Of a stretch of DNA of 64,000 bases, positions 36,681 to 46,013 are shown in pieces. The notes under the pieces were generated by a model that was not told where the DNA came from, did no database searches, and worked only from the letters and a program-made list of their open reading frames with translations. The stretch lies in contig CAZCRT010000004.1 in assembly GCA_964501185.1 (NCBI GenBank), positions 52,875 to 116,874 on the forward strand. The letters run 5' to 3'. Each line of letters starts with the position of its first letter. Position 1 is the stretch's first letter. The translations under genes were made by a program, and so were the position numbers. Source of the stretch: BS150m-G50 sp964501185 [NCBI: uncultured Bacteroidia bacterium]. Lineage in GTDB: Bacteria; CAIWAD01; BS150m-G50.

Positions 36681-39330
36681 CAGCATCATTTCCGTTAAAC
36701 AGTTTGCCGATCAGGGCAGGAGTGGGCTTCCGCGTTTTCTGCTCAGCCTGCTACTGGAAGAACTCCAGGCAGAGGTCGGGTCACTACTGCTTATTGATGA
36801 GGAAGAGAGAGAGAGCTTCACTGCGGCATCAGTAGGCAATCTTCCAGGTCTCCTTAAAACGAAGACCACCCTCGATGAAGCAAACCTGACTGATCAGGTT
36901 ATCAGTTCGGGAAAGCCGTTTCACTTCCAACCTGACTCACTTGCCGATATTGTATCTCCACATCAGGAGCCACTGCAGGATGCCTGGCTGTTACCACTCC
37001 AGTCTGACGGGGAAGCAATTGCTCTCCTGTATGCTGCTACTTCCACCGAACTGGTACTTTCACCTCAAGAGGAGCAGTTCCAGAAAACGCTGCTGGAAGT
37101 GACATTGCTGCTGAAGGAACATCTACACTTCCACCAGCAGGTGCGGGAGGAGTTCTCACAACAGGAAGCAGTTAAAATCCTGCGGGTTTTTAATTCCACA
37201 CGTGATTTTAACAAATTGATTGACCTGACATTAAGTCTCGGGCTGAAGATGCTGCACACCGGCATGGGGCTGCTGACCCTGTTCAAGGAAAGCGGCCGTG
37301 AGTATGACACCTTTGCCGCACGGGGTATGGAGGGGGAACTGCTCGATCACCTGGTGGTCAACCTCAAGCAGAGTATAGATCATCAGTTCTTCCATCGTGA
37401 ACGTGACACCATGGTGGAAAATATCAGTGAGCTGTCCGGAAATCATCCATATCATTTTCTCTCCGGTATAGATCATTTCAAATCGGTACTGGTCATCCCC
37501 CTGCTCTACGGTTACCGCATTATCGGACGGCTGCACCTCTTTAACCCTGCACAGAGCGCACTGGTACCGGAAAACATGCGCAGGATCATGTGTCTCGCTA
37601 CTGAAGCAGCAATTGCTCTATCGCAGGGTATGGAAAGCCGTAACAGCGATCGCAGAGCTCATCTGGATGAGCTTACCGGCCTCCTGTCACGCGGAAGCTG
37701 GCTTCAACAACTGGAACAGGAGATACACCGTTCACGCAGGCAGCAGAACTCACTGGCAGTTATCCTGGTGGACATTGACTTCTTCAAAGCTTATAACGAT
37801 ACCTATGGACATCAGACCGGTGACCAGATCCTGCAGATGCTGGCCGGTTTGTTTCGGGAGTCTTTGCGCGATGTAGATAGCGCCGGTCGATATGGAGGTG
37901 ACGAATTCGTTTTATTGCTGCCTGATACTGATCTCAAGGGAGCAGTGCTGGTAGCTAACAGGATCCTTGAGGAAGTTCGTCAGCTCGAACTGGGTGACAG
38001 TCATTCGTCACTCTCAATTTCTATAGGGATGATAGCACAACCTCCGGTTGATATGGAATCACGGGAGATTATTCATCTTGCAGATCAGGCACTGCTACAG
38101 GCCAAGTATCGGGGCCGCAGCCAGATTATTGCTTATACTGAGAATGGGGAATTTCATGACTTTACCGGTATGAGCATTGAGACAGAACTCTCAATGGAGG
38201 AGATGGCGGAAAGCGACTTGTCGGATACTGCACCCGCTACATCATCAGCTGTCAACCGTGTTTTCATGATAGACAGCGAAAGCAATCAGAGACAGGTGCT
38301 GGCTGATGTATTCCGTAACTGGGATTACGATGTGCTTACCTTCTCCAACGGCGAGGAAGCACTTAAGTCACTCAAAAAGAATGCCTGCGATCTGGTTATC
38401 ACCAATCTGCAGCTACCCGGTATCAAGGGGCTCGAAGTTGTCCGCAGTATCAAGCAGTTTGACATGACGATTCCGGTCATTGTTCTTACCAACTACGGTT
38501 CAATTCAGACTGCGATTGAAGCAATCCGTCTGGGAGCTGATGATTATATTGTGCATCCCTTTTCGCTTGAAGAAGTTCGCAACAGTCTGGAAAACGCTGT
38601 CAGCCGTAAGCAGAAGTACTTCGCCGGTGAGATGGCGGATCATTACATTGAACCGGGACAGAAAACACATCTGCGGGATACACTGCATCGAAGTGGTGCG
38701 GAACTTACCTGGGAAGCGCAGCAGCTGAGAATACTGGAGGAGTTCAACCGCCGTTCACTGCAGCAGGTTGCCAGCGCACTCCTGCTGCTGGATAATCAGG
38801 GCAAGGTGATACACCTTAACCAGCGCGCTCGTGAACTGCTGAAGGCGAAGGCTGACATCGCAGATCGGGACAGCCTCTTTCAGGTCTACCCTGATCTTCA
38901 AGAGACACCACTGCACCATGGTTTCAGAATCTGTTGCAAAACCGGCAAGCAGTTTGAACTCGGTGACCTCTGGCTGGATCCCGGCAAAGGTGCCCCCAAA
39001 ACACTGGTCAGCCTGCAGATCACACCGTTACCCGGTGAAGACAGTGATCACAACCGCTATCTGCTGCAGATTGATGATGTTTTTGATCGACAACTGCTCG
39101 ATGAGTCACGTGACCGGGCTCTGCGACAGATGGGTGCAAACCTTGAAAGCAGATTACTGCCGATGCTGGACGAAATAAGAACCATCATGCAGCAGGCTAC
39201 CGCCCCGGGACAGGGATCAGAGATCATTGAACAGCGGTTGCAGGAGATGAGGGCTGTATTGCGTAATTCTCATATACAAAGAAGCCGGTCATCCAGCACA
39301 GATAGCGACCGTAAACAGAAGCAGTTGTAG
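36670..39330 (+). CDS. GAF-GGDEF diguanylate cyclase with degenerate receiver and PAS-like domain
   Basis: This protein of about 886 residues has two GAF-like regions (about 20-150 and 175-330), a GGDEF domain, a receiver-like domain (about 530-645), a PAS-like domain and a helical C-terminus. The active site GRYGGDEFVLLLPD is intact near residue 409. RDVD five residues before it is the c-di-GMP inhibitory I-site, so it probably makes c-di-GMP. The receiver has lost its phosphoacceptor: VITNLQLPG has Asn, the acidic pair is D-S, and the KPF lysine is His (VHPF). The start is uncertain; ATG at 36652 or TTG at 36640 are possible. It overlaps the end of the regulator gene. Confidence 0.88.
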   Translation: MKNSSIISVKQFADQGRSGLPRFLLSLLLEELQAEVGSLLLIDEEERESFTAASVGNLPGLLKTKTTLDEANLTDQVISSGKPFHFQPDSLADIVSPHQEPLQDAWLLPLQSDGEAIALLYAATSTELVLSPQEEQFQKTLLEVTLLLKEHLHFHQQVREEFSQQEAVKILRVFNSTRDFNKLIDLTLSLGLKMLHTGMGLLTLFKESGREYDTFAARGMEGELLDHLVVNLKQSIDHQFFHRERDTMVENISELSGNHPYHFLSGIDHFKSVLVIPLLYGYRIIGRLHLFNPAQSALVPENMRRIMCLATEAAIALSQGMESRNSDRRAHLDELTGLLSRGSWLQQLEQEIHRSRRQQNSLAVILVDIDFFKAYNDTYGHQTGDQILQMLAGLFRESLRDVDSAGRYGGDEFVLLLPDTDLKGAVLVANRILEEVRQLELGDSHSSLSISIGMIAQPPVDMESREIIHLADQALLQAKYRGRSQIIAYTENGEFHDFTGMSIETELSMEEMAESDLSDTAPATSSAVNRVFMIDSESNQRQVLADVFRNWDYDVLTFSNGEEALKSLKKNACDLVITNLQLPGIKGLEVVRSIKQFDMTIPVIVLTNYGSIQTAIEAIRLGADDYIVHPFSLEEVRNSLENAVSRKQKYFAGEMADHYIEPGQKTHLRDTLHRSGAELTWEAQQLRILEEFNRRSLQQVASALLLLDNQGKVIHLNQRARELLKAKADIADRDSLFQVYPDLQETPLHHGFRICCKTGKQFELGDLWLDPGKGAPKTLVSLQITPLPGEDSDHNRYLLQIDDVFDRQLLDESRDRALRQMGANLESRLLPMLDEIRTIMQQATAPGQGSEIIEQRLQEMRAVLRNSHIQRSRSSSTDSDRKQKQL

Positions 39331-39370
39331 AATTATCCCATCCATCACCTTCCCCCTAAAAACTATTCAG

Positions 39371-39404
39371 TAAAAAAAAATTCCCGCCCAGATGAGCGGG
39401 AATT
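39371..39404 (-). terminator. Rho-independent terminator after the TonB receptor gene
   Basis: On the minus strand, AATTCCCGC pairs with GCGGGAATT across an eight-base loop and is followed by a run of Ts. It lies about 50 bases after the stop of the 42165-39451 gene. On the plus strand the same stem lacks a T-tract, so it acts mainly on the receptor gene. Confidence 0.9.
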
Positions 39405-39450
39405 ATATGATACATACTGATAACAGCTCTTTGAGCAGTTAGTAAAGAAT

Positions 39451-42165
39451 CTACATCGTGTAATTCATGTTGAACATGGCAGTGCGGGGTGCACCCTTCA
39501 TGAAACCGTAGGAATTACCGATCTGGTAATAGTCGGCATCCAGTAAATTGTTGACATGCACTGAGATATTCAACTGTCCCGGTCCGACAGGTATATCATG
39601 ACCGACGACCAGATCTACAGTATACCAGCTGGGAAGACGAGCGCTGGTTTTTGTGACAACAAAATCTCCAGCGTCATCATACTCACCCTCAAGTTCTACA
39701 TCTGAATTTGTGGCAAGCACAAAGTACTCCTTATACTGGCTGAAAAGAGCATCAACATAGAAACCACGATAGTTGTATGACAGGGAGGTATGAAGGATGA
39801 TCTGCGGGGTTTCCGGTTCAGTTTTTTTACCGTATTTGTCAACCAGATCTGTCAGCACTTCGTCTTCCAGTGTGAAAGTTGGATTGCCATCATCATCTAA
39901 ACTACCATCACTGTTGTCATAGTCACTGTTAGCCGGATCTGCGTCCCAGACAGCATCATCCTCATAGAGGGTAAACAAACCTTCTGGTGTCAGATCGTCA
40001 CTCCACTGATTACGCATGTAAGTGAAGCTGGTATTCCAGTTCAATCCCTCGAACAGACGGACCTGATTGCTGATCTCAATGCCTTCGTAAAGAGCACTGC
40101 CTACAATCGCATAGCGACGTCCCTTGTAGTCGTAACCCGGCTCGTTAGCTTTGGTGGGATCGGTGGTCTGCAGCGTCTTGTTGTCGAAGTTAATTCTATA
40201 GAGATTTACCTTGGTATTGACATGAGTGAAGTAGCTGCTGATACCGAATTCATAGTCGGTGGCAGTTTCCAGATCGATGTCGTCCCAGGGTGCGCCGTAG
40301 TTGTAGAAGTACTTGACACGCGGTTCGTTATAGGTCTGGCTGTAGTTTACAAAAGTACTGAAATGCTCGCCCAGGTTGTAGTTGATACCGAATTTCGGAT
40401 TGATGAAGCTGTAGTCCCAGGTCTCATTGACCAGATCGTAGCCCACCATCTCACCATCAGCATTCATCATTTCATATTCACCACCGGCAACCGGTAGATT
40501 GTTCGATCCCGGCATATCCTCAATCGTCTGGTAGTGACGGTAGGAATACTGAACATCAGTCATAATCGATACCGGACCAAAACGCCAGAGGCCATGTCCA
40601 AAGACTGAAATCTGTGGTTTGGTAGTTGTGTAGTCGTAGTAGAGATCGCCCTCTTCAAACAGAATATCTTCACCACCGACAGCGTACTCAATATTCTCAT
40701 GCTGGAAAGAGTTCATGATCTCACCCTTGTGACGACCATCCCAGTAACGGGTTTCCAGACCGAAAGTCAAGTCATGGTCACCGAGGTGATGCAGGTAATT
40801 ACTGAGGAGACCAGCCTGCTGATGCAGCGAATAGTTACGATACTGGTAAACATCAGATCCGGCCCAGCTGTTGAAAAGGCCATCCATGGTCATGAAACCT
40901 TCATCATCACGTCCAACAGCGTAGTATTTATTCAGGTTTTCACCGTAACCACGACCGACAGACAGAAAAGCGCTGGTATTCACTTTATCACCGTTTGCCA
41001 GTTCCTGATCGTAATGGACCTCGAACTGCGGCTTATGATAGTGATTGTTGTCAAGACTGATATAGTCCCGGCTCATTAGTTCACCCTCACCATCTCTTTC
41101 CTGTTGAGTCAGACCTGGATCGGAGCGCTTGAAGAAAGCATTGGCGTTGTACTCATTACCATAGTCTACAAAGTCCTCTACCGGGCTGGAATAATATGAA
41201 TAGGCATGTTCCTGAGGAGCGCCATGCAACACAACGCGCAATGTACGTTCATTGCTAAGATATTTTGCCCAGGCCAGGTAGTATGAAGCGCCCGAGTAAT
41301 AAGTGCTGTTACGGAATCCATTACCCCACATACCGTTGAGTCTGAACAGCCAGGCCTGATTGCCAGGCAGAAGACCGGTATTGTAATCGAATCCAAGTTT
41401 GAAAGTCTCATGCATTCCCACAGTACTGTTGAAGCCGAGGCTGCGAACACTGCGTGATTCAGAGGTTACCACATTGATCGAACCACCGAAAGCACCGGAA
41501 CCATACAGGGAAGAACCGACACCGCGCTGTACCTGAATTGACTGTGATCCGGAAGGCAATGATCCCCAATTGGACCAGTAAACCTTCTTGGATTCCGGGT
41601 CATTAACCGGGATTCCGTTGATCATTACCTGCAGGCGCTGCTCGGTGAATCCACGGATACTCACTTTTGAGTCGCCCATGCCACCACCACCGTCGGTAGT
41701 CACATAGATACCGGGAGAATGCTTGAACAGATGTGGAATATCCTGCACAGTGAACTTTTTCTTGATGTCGCTCTCACCGATATTGCTGAAGGCAACCGGA
41801 GTTTCACGCTCCGTAGCGCGGTTTGCAGTTATGATCACCTCTTCTGAAATAACCACAGATGGGAGCAGGCTGTAACTGAGTTCCATTGGCATTCCATCAG
41901 CCAGTGTGACATTCTGGACTGCTTTCTCAAAACCTACAAAACTTGCCCTGACCTCATAGGTGCCGGCTGGCAGATGGTCGAGGAAGAAACTTCCATTGAT
42001 ATCACTTACAGTGCCGTAGGGAAACCCGACGAGTGTGATTTCAGCACCAGCGAGTGGCTTTCCAGAGTTGGCACTCTTAATATTGCCCTGCAGCTGCGCA
42101 GCCTGCAAAGCTGTGGCCATTGTCAGCAGAGCAGCTACAATGAGAATTCTCGATTTCAACTTCAT
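39451..42165 (-). CDS. TonB-dependent outer membrane receptor with N-terminal carboxypeptidase-regulatory-like domain
   Basis: This 904-residue receptor has a signal peptide (about residues 1-22) and then a CarboxypepD_reg-like Ig fold (GNIKSANSGKPLAGAEITL to FVGFEKAVQNVTL). The plug domain (VVISEEVIITANRATERETPV, then KVSIRGFTEQRLQVMINGIPVNDP and QVQRGVGSSLYGSGAFGGSINV) precedes a beta-barrel ending in FNMNYTM. The plan is that of Bacteroidota-like receptors without an attached SusD. The ligand is unknown. GGAGG lies before the ATG. It shares its domain plan with the receptor at 48265-50694, suggesting paralogues. Confidence 0.93.
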   Translation of the reverse strand: MKLKSRILIVAALLTMATALQAAQLQGNIKSANSGKPLAGAEITLVGFPYGTVSDINGSFFLDHLPAGTYEVRASFVGFEKAVQNVTLADGMPMELSYSLLPSVVISEEVIITANRATERETPVAFSNIGESDIKKKFTVQDIPHLFKHSPGIYVTTDGGGGMGDSKVSIRGFTEQRLQVMINGIPVNDPESKKVYWSNWGSLPSGSQSIQVQRGVGSSLYGSGAFGGSINVVTSESRSVRSLGFNSTVGMHETFKLGFDYNTGLLPGNQAWLFRLNGMWGNGFRNSTYYSGASYYLAWAKYLSNERTLRVVLHGAPQEHAYSYYSSPVEDFVDYGNEYNANAFFKRSDPGLTQQERDGEGELMSRDYISLDNNHYHKPQFEVHYDQELANGDKVNTSAFLSVGRGYGENLNKYYAVGRDDEGFMTMDGLFNSWAGSDVYQYRNYSLHQQAGLLSNYLHHLGDHDLTFGLETRYWDGRHKGEIMNSFQHENIEYAVGGEDILFEEGDLYYDYTTTKPQISVFGHGLWRFGPVSIMTDVQYSYRHYQTIEDMPGSNNLPVAGGEYEMMNADGEMVGYDLVNETWDYSFINPKFGINYNLGEHFSTFVNYSQTYNEPRVKYFYNYGAPWDDIDLETATDYEFGISSYFTHVNTKVNLYRINFDNKTLQTTDPTKANEPGYDYKGRRYAIVGSALYEGIEISNQVRLFEGLNWNTSFTYMRNQWSDDLTPEGLFTLYEDDAVWDADPANSDYDNSDGSLDDDGNPTFTLEDEVLTDLVDKYGKKTEPETPQIILHTSLSYNYRGFYVDALFSQYKEYFVLATNSDVELEGEYDDAGDFVVTKTSARLPSWYTVDLVVGHDIPVGPGQLNISVHVNNLLDADYYQIGNSYGFMKGAPRTAMFNMNYTM

Positions 42166-42601
42166 AAAACCTCCATTACTGTTAAATCCAACAAGGATGT
42201 CATACTGTCTATTCCAGGAAAAACTGATCGCATAAATTGGGATTAATGGGATATCAGCAGGGAAACAAGTTAATCATCTGTGACATACAAGTCAGGCAGG
42301 AACAGTAGCATCTGTACAACACATTTTCTGAGCTTATTTGATTCCCGGTAAACCCAATGGGAAATAATAGTCCCCTTGGAAGGTTTTGGCAAGAATTTCC
42401 GTATTCTGACAACCAGCTGGCCATTTTCAAATATGCGCTGATTGTACTATGCAAGGTACTGCAGGTTTTCTTCGCTTGCAAAACATGGAATGTATCGGTT
42501 AATTGTCGGGTGCATGTTCCGCATGCAACTGCTGGAATTGCCTCAAATGGTCTGATCATATTTAAGCCACTTCAGTCACGATCCTTCCTGGAGGTTACAA
42601 C
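42166..42601. other. Divergent intergenic region
   Basis: This 436-base stretch separates the TonB receptor (minus) from the small gene before terC (plus). I see no gene, riboswitch consensus or terminator in it, and no promoter with both boxes; it presumably holds both divergent promoters. Confidence 0.5.
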
Positions 42602-42985
42602 ATGACGGAGACATCCCTGCTTGTGCACGGATTAACCCGGAAGAGGTTCATCCGGTTGCGTGAGCTTATGTCGGATGCCAGATTACCCCTGGTGTTTCAT
42701 TTGAACTGTGAACTGACGATAGCCGAGCAACTCGTCAGTTCAACCGATGGGGCCCTTCCCGACCAGACCATGGCTGCTGAACGGGAGATGTTGATTCTAA
42801 GGCAGAACCAGGTGCCGCTGTTACCACATTTAAGCGAAATCTGGCGACAGAACCTGGGGGATGCCCCGACATTTGTGCTGATCACCGGGAGTAATCGTGG
42901 GTGGATTGGCAGCGAGCTGTTACAGCGGATTGATGCGGAAATGACACTGATCGACAAGTATAAAAAGAGGATTGCGGAAAGGTAA
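42602..42985 (+). CDS. Small protein of unknown function, upstream of terC
   Basis: The 127-residue product is not recognised. It is charged, has no signal peptide or membrane helix, and is predicted to be mostly helical. It contains a central LPHLSEIWRQNLGDAP segment, a hydrophobic strand TFVLITGSNRGWIGSELLQ that resembles a short alpha/beta unit, and a basic C-terminus. GGAGG eight bases before the ATG and codon use like the neighbours support a real gene. It ends seven bases before the likely TTG start of terC, so the two are co-translated. Confidence 0.7.
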   Translation: MTETSLLVHGLTRKRFIRLRELMSDARLPLVFHLNCELTIAEQLVSSTDGALPDQTMAAEREMLILRQNQVPLLPHLSEIWRQNLGDAPTFVLITGSNRGWIGSELLQRIDAEMTLIDKYKKRIAER

Positions 42986-42992
42986 TATTCAC

Positions 42993-43919
42993 TTGAGCAT
43001 CTGGTTCTGGATTGTCTTCAACACATTCATATTGATATTACTCGGATTGGATCTCTTCGTATTCAATCGTAACCCTCATAAAATCACGCTCAGAGAAGCC
43101 CTTGGCTGGAGCATTTTCTGGATAGCACTTTCCCTGATTTTCAATCTGGTGCTCTATCTGCACCCTGCTTTCACCAACCAGCAGGCATTGCAGTTTTTCA
43201 CAGGTTATCTTCTGGAAAAATCACTCAGTGTTGACAACCTGTTTGTCTTCATAATGATTTTCAGTTTTTTCAAAGTAGAAGCCCGTTATCAGCATATCGT
43301 ACTCATCTGGGGAATTATCGGCGCTATCATCATGCGTACGATCATGATTCTGGTGGGTGGTGCACTCATTCATCAGTATCACTGGATTCTATATATCTTT
43401 GGTGCGTTTCTGATTTACACCAGCATTCGCATGCTGCATTCACATGAGGATGAGCACCCGGAAGACAACTTCGTTGTCCGGTTGACCCGCCGTTTTCTCC
43501 CGATCAGTGGCGATTATCATGGACGGCGCTTTTTTATCCGTAAAAGCGGTCGTCTGATGGCAACACCGCTCCTGCTGGTTTTGATCACTATCGAAGTGTC
43601 TGATGTTATGTTTGCGTTTGATTCCATTCCGGCAATATTCGCCATCACCGATGATGTTTTCATTGTCTACACATCAAATATATTTGCCATCCTGGGATTG
43701 CGGGCGCTCTACTTCCTGCTGGCTGATATTCTCGAGATATTCCATTATCTGAAATATGGTCTTTCCTTTATTCTTGCCTTTATCGGGATCAAGCTACTCC
43801 TGTCCGGTTTCTTTGAAACCCCTGTGCTGGTCTCGCTTCTGGTCATCTTCCTGGCACTTTTGATATCTATTGTAGCTTCACTCATCTGGAAGAAAAAGCA
43901 ACCGATGCTCCCTTCCTGA
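42993..43919 (+). CDS. TerC/Alx-family integral membrane protein
   Basis: This inner-membrane protein of about 308 residues has eight or so helices. Typical motifs are GLDLFVFNRNPH, the acidic helix EKSLSVDNLFVF and IEVSDVMFAFDSIPAIFAIT, whose acidic residues are thought to bind metal; the family is linked to manganese export, pH response and tellurite resistance. The start at TTG 42993 (SIWFWIVFN) is chosen because GGAAAGG lies about ten bases upstream; an earlier in-frame TTG at 42972 would overlap the preceding small gene by 14 bases. The neighbour suggests a two-gene operon. Confidence 0.9.
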   Translation: MSIWFWIVFNTFILILLGLDLFVFNRNPHKITLREALGWSIFWIALSLIFNLVLYLHPAFTNQQALQFFTGYLLEKSLSVDNLFVFIMIFSFFKVEARYQHIVLIWGIIGAIIMRTIMILVGGALIHQYHWILYIFGAFLIYTSIRMLHSHEDEHPEDNFVVRLTRRFLPISGDYHGRRFFIRKSGRLMATPLLLVLITIEVSDVMFAFDSIPAIFAITDDVFIVYTSNIFAILGLRALYFLLADILEIFHYLKYGLSFILAFIGIKLLLSGFFETPVLVSLLVIFLALLISIVASLIWKKKQPMLPS

Positions 43920-44264
43920 GAGATCCCTCAGAAGACTCACCTAAGATTATTACCACGAAGTGCACGAAGAACACGAAGCAGTCTACTCTAATCAGCTTGA
44001 ACCGCCAGGATGTAATCTCGCTTATGCCCGCAGGGCGTAAGTAACAATCATGGTCAAGAAGAAATCCTACTACGAGAATAGACTCATTTGGCTCCCCTTA
44101 TTACAATATCCATACAGGATACACTTCTGCTAAAACACCAAAGGGAGGGGTAAGACCTGCTTACACAATACAGTTCTCTTCTGTAATCCTCTTTCCCATG
44201 TCTGGTTTAAACCATCTCCCTATTTGTTTGTGCTCTTCGTGGTGAGTATTATTCCAGATGCATC
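43920..44264. repeat. Gene-free region bounded by inverted CACGAAG-type repeats
   Basis: Between terC and sppA lie 345 bases with no supported gene. The left part (43952-43978) reads ACCACGAAG followed by two more ACGAAG units. Near the right end (about 44224-44243), TTTGTGCTCTTCGTGGT is a partial inverted copy. A short inverted match also exists internally (CCCCTTATT near 44094 and AGGGGTAAG near 44145). The layout resembles a small non-coding repeat element, but no target duplication is proven. Confidence 0.45.
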
Positions 44265-45989
44265 TTATTCCAATTCCCACAACAGTCGGGTCTGAAGAAA
44301 TTCGGACAACAGATCAACATCATCTGCCTGTTCCAGAATACTGAGTAGTTGAGAGGCTGATGCCGGCAGCAGTATGCTACCCGGATTGAACTCAGAAACC
44401 AGCTGCAGCAATCCCTTTTTGCGTGGATAATGTGTCACACGCACTGCGTCAGGATCAATACCGGCACTTACTGCGGCCCTGAAGACCGCATCACTCAAGG
44501 ACCCCAGCTCATCGATCAGGCCGGATTCCAATGCCTGGCTGCCAGACCACACCTGCCCCTGTGCGACCTCCTCTACCTGTTCCGGTGTAAGAGATCGGCC
44601 GGTGACTACCCTCTGCTTGAATTCATCGTAAACATCACCCATAGTCGTCTGCAGCATTTCACGCTGTCTGCGGGACATACTGAAAGCCGGGTGGCCAAAA
44701 CTATGAAAAGGTGATGTCGTAACCTGCTCGTAGTTTATCCTGCCCCAGTTCAACAGTTTTGTCGCATCTACAAGCATACCCACAACACCGATTGACCCGG
44801 TAATGGTAGTGGGCTGAGCGATAATGTAATCCCCGGCTGAGGCGATATAGTACCCTCCGGAAGCGGCGACTCCACCCATAGACACAGTCAAAGGCTTCTC
44901 AGCGGCCAGCAAACGGGCACCCTGCCATATCTCTTCGGATATCGCTGCGGAGCCACCGGGTGAATTGACCCGCATGACTACAGCTTTAACCTCTTCATTT
45001 TCCCGCAGCTGATTCAGGATGGGTAGAAAAGTATCACTGTCGATAACTGGCTGACCCGGTTCGCTGAGAACAGAAGTTTCACTGATTATACCCTCGAAGT
45101 GTATTACGGCAACATTACCCTGACTGTAGAAGGATTTCATCCCGCTGATATAATCTGAGACGTCCATCCGCGACGAACCGGCGAAGGCGTCATCATACCA
45201 TACTTCCATCTCCACATAGCTCCTGATACCATCTACCAGGTTCAGATCAACAACCTCGCTGCCATTCAGAAAGAGTGATTCCCGCTCCTGCAGCAGTTCT
45301 GCTATCAACTGCGGTTCAACATTGCGGGATTCAGCGATTTCGTTGATATAGCGTGTGGATATATCCTGCATAAGGGCAGTGAGATTCTCCCTCACCGGTT
45401 CGGACATATGCTCCCGGGAATAGTTCTCGAACGCGCCTTTATACTTACCGGCGTGTACAACATCGAACTCCAGGCCACACGCAGCCAGCAACTTTTTAAG
45501 ATAAGCTCTCTCAAATCCGATCCCTCTGAGCAGTATGCCACCTGAAGCTGAACCGGAAAGCCAGAGTTCACTGGCAACTGATGCCAGGTAATAACCCTTG
45601 TCATCTGTGACTGCCATATGAGTATATACGGGCTTTCCCGATTCGCGAAACTGTATCAGCGCCTGACGAATCTCCCGCAGATTTCCCCAACTGGTTGAAA
45701 TCAGATCGCTCTTGAGCAGGATAGCGATAATACGCTCATCAGCCTGCGCTGTTGCGATGCTCTCTATCAGATTGGTAACTGTAAGTGCTTCCCCACTCAC
45801 AAGTGACTGCAGTGAACCGGCATCGTAGTCAGATTGCAGACTGGCAATGTCTATCTCCAGAATAGTCTGTGGCTTTATCACCACCCGGTTGTCAGTCAAT
45901 CCACGCAGTGCCAGAACACCCATTACCAGAATTACAAAAAACAGCGCTGCCGCCAGTATCCCGGTTCCGATCAGAATTTTCCTGAACAT
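44265..45989 (-). CDS. sppA: Signal peptide peptidase SppA, long (67K) form
   Basis: This 574-residue S49-family protease is anchored by an N-terminal helix (about residues 5-30) and has the two tandem S49 domains of the long form. The catalytic lysine is K184 in GKYKGAFENY and the serine S377 in MGGVAASGGYYIA, with MRVNSPGGSAAISEEI before it; these correspond to the Lys-Ser dyad of E. coli SppA. It degrades cleaved signal peptides in the inner membrane. The gene starts 24 bases after the abc-f gene ends and is probably in one transcript with it. Confidence 0.95.
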   Translation of the reverse strand: MFRKILIGTGILAAALFFVILVMGVLALRGLTDNRVVIKPQTILEIDIASLQSDYDAGSLQSLVSGEALTVTNLIESIATAQADERIIAILLKSDLISTSWGNLREIRQALIQFRESGKPVYTHMAVTDDKGYYLASVASELWLSGSASGGILLRGIGFERAYLKKLLAACGLEFDVVHAGKYKGAFENYSREHMSEPVRENLTALMQDISTRYINEIAESRNVEPQLIAELLQERESLFLNGSEVVDLNLVDGIRSYVEMEVWYDDAFAGSSRMDVSDYISGMKSFYSQGNVAVIHFEGIISETSVLSEPGQPVIDSDTFLPILNQLRENEEVKAVVMRVNSPGGSAAISEEIWQGARLLAAEKPLTVSMGGVAASGGYYIASAGDYIIAQPTTITGSIGVVGMLVDATKLLNWGRINYEQVTTSPFHSFGHPAFSMSRRQREMLQTTMGDVYDEFKQRVVTGRSLTPEQVEEVAQGQVWSGSQALESGLIDELGSLSDAVFRAAVSAGIDPDAVRVTHYPRKKGLLQLVSEFNPGSILLPASASQLLSILEQADDVDLLSEFLQTRLLWELE

Positions 45990-46013
45990 CTTTCCTCCCC
46001 ATCAGCCATTTTC

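Noticed and set aside
39371-39404. Terminator for the plus-strand GGDEF gene
   Set aside because: The hairpin lacks a T-run on the plus strand; the run of Ts is on the minus strand only.
43920-44264. A small gene in the terC-sppA gap
   Set aside because: Frames there are short, lack ribosome sites, and the region is repeat-like.
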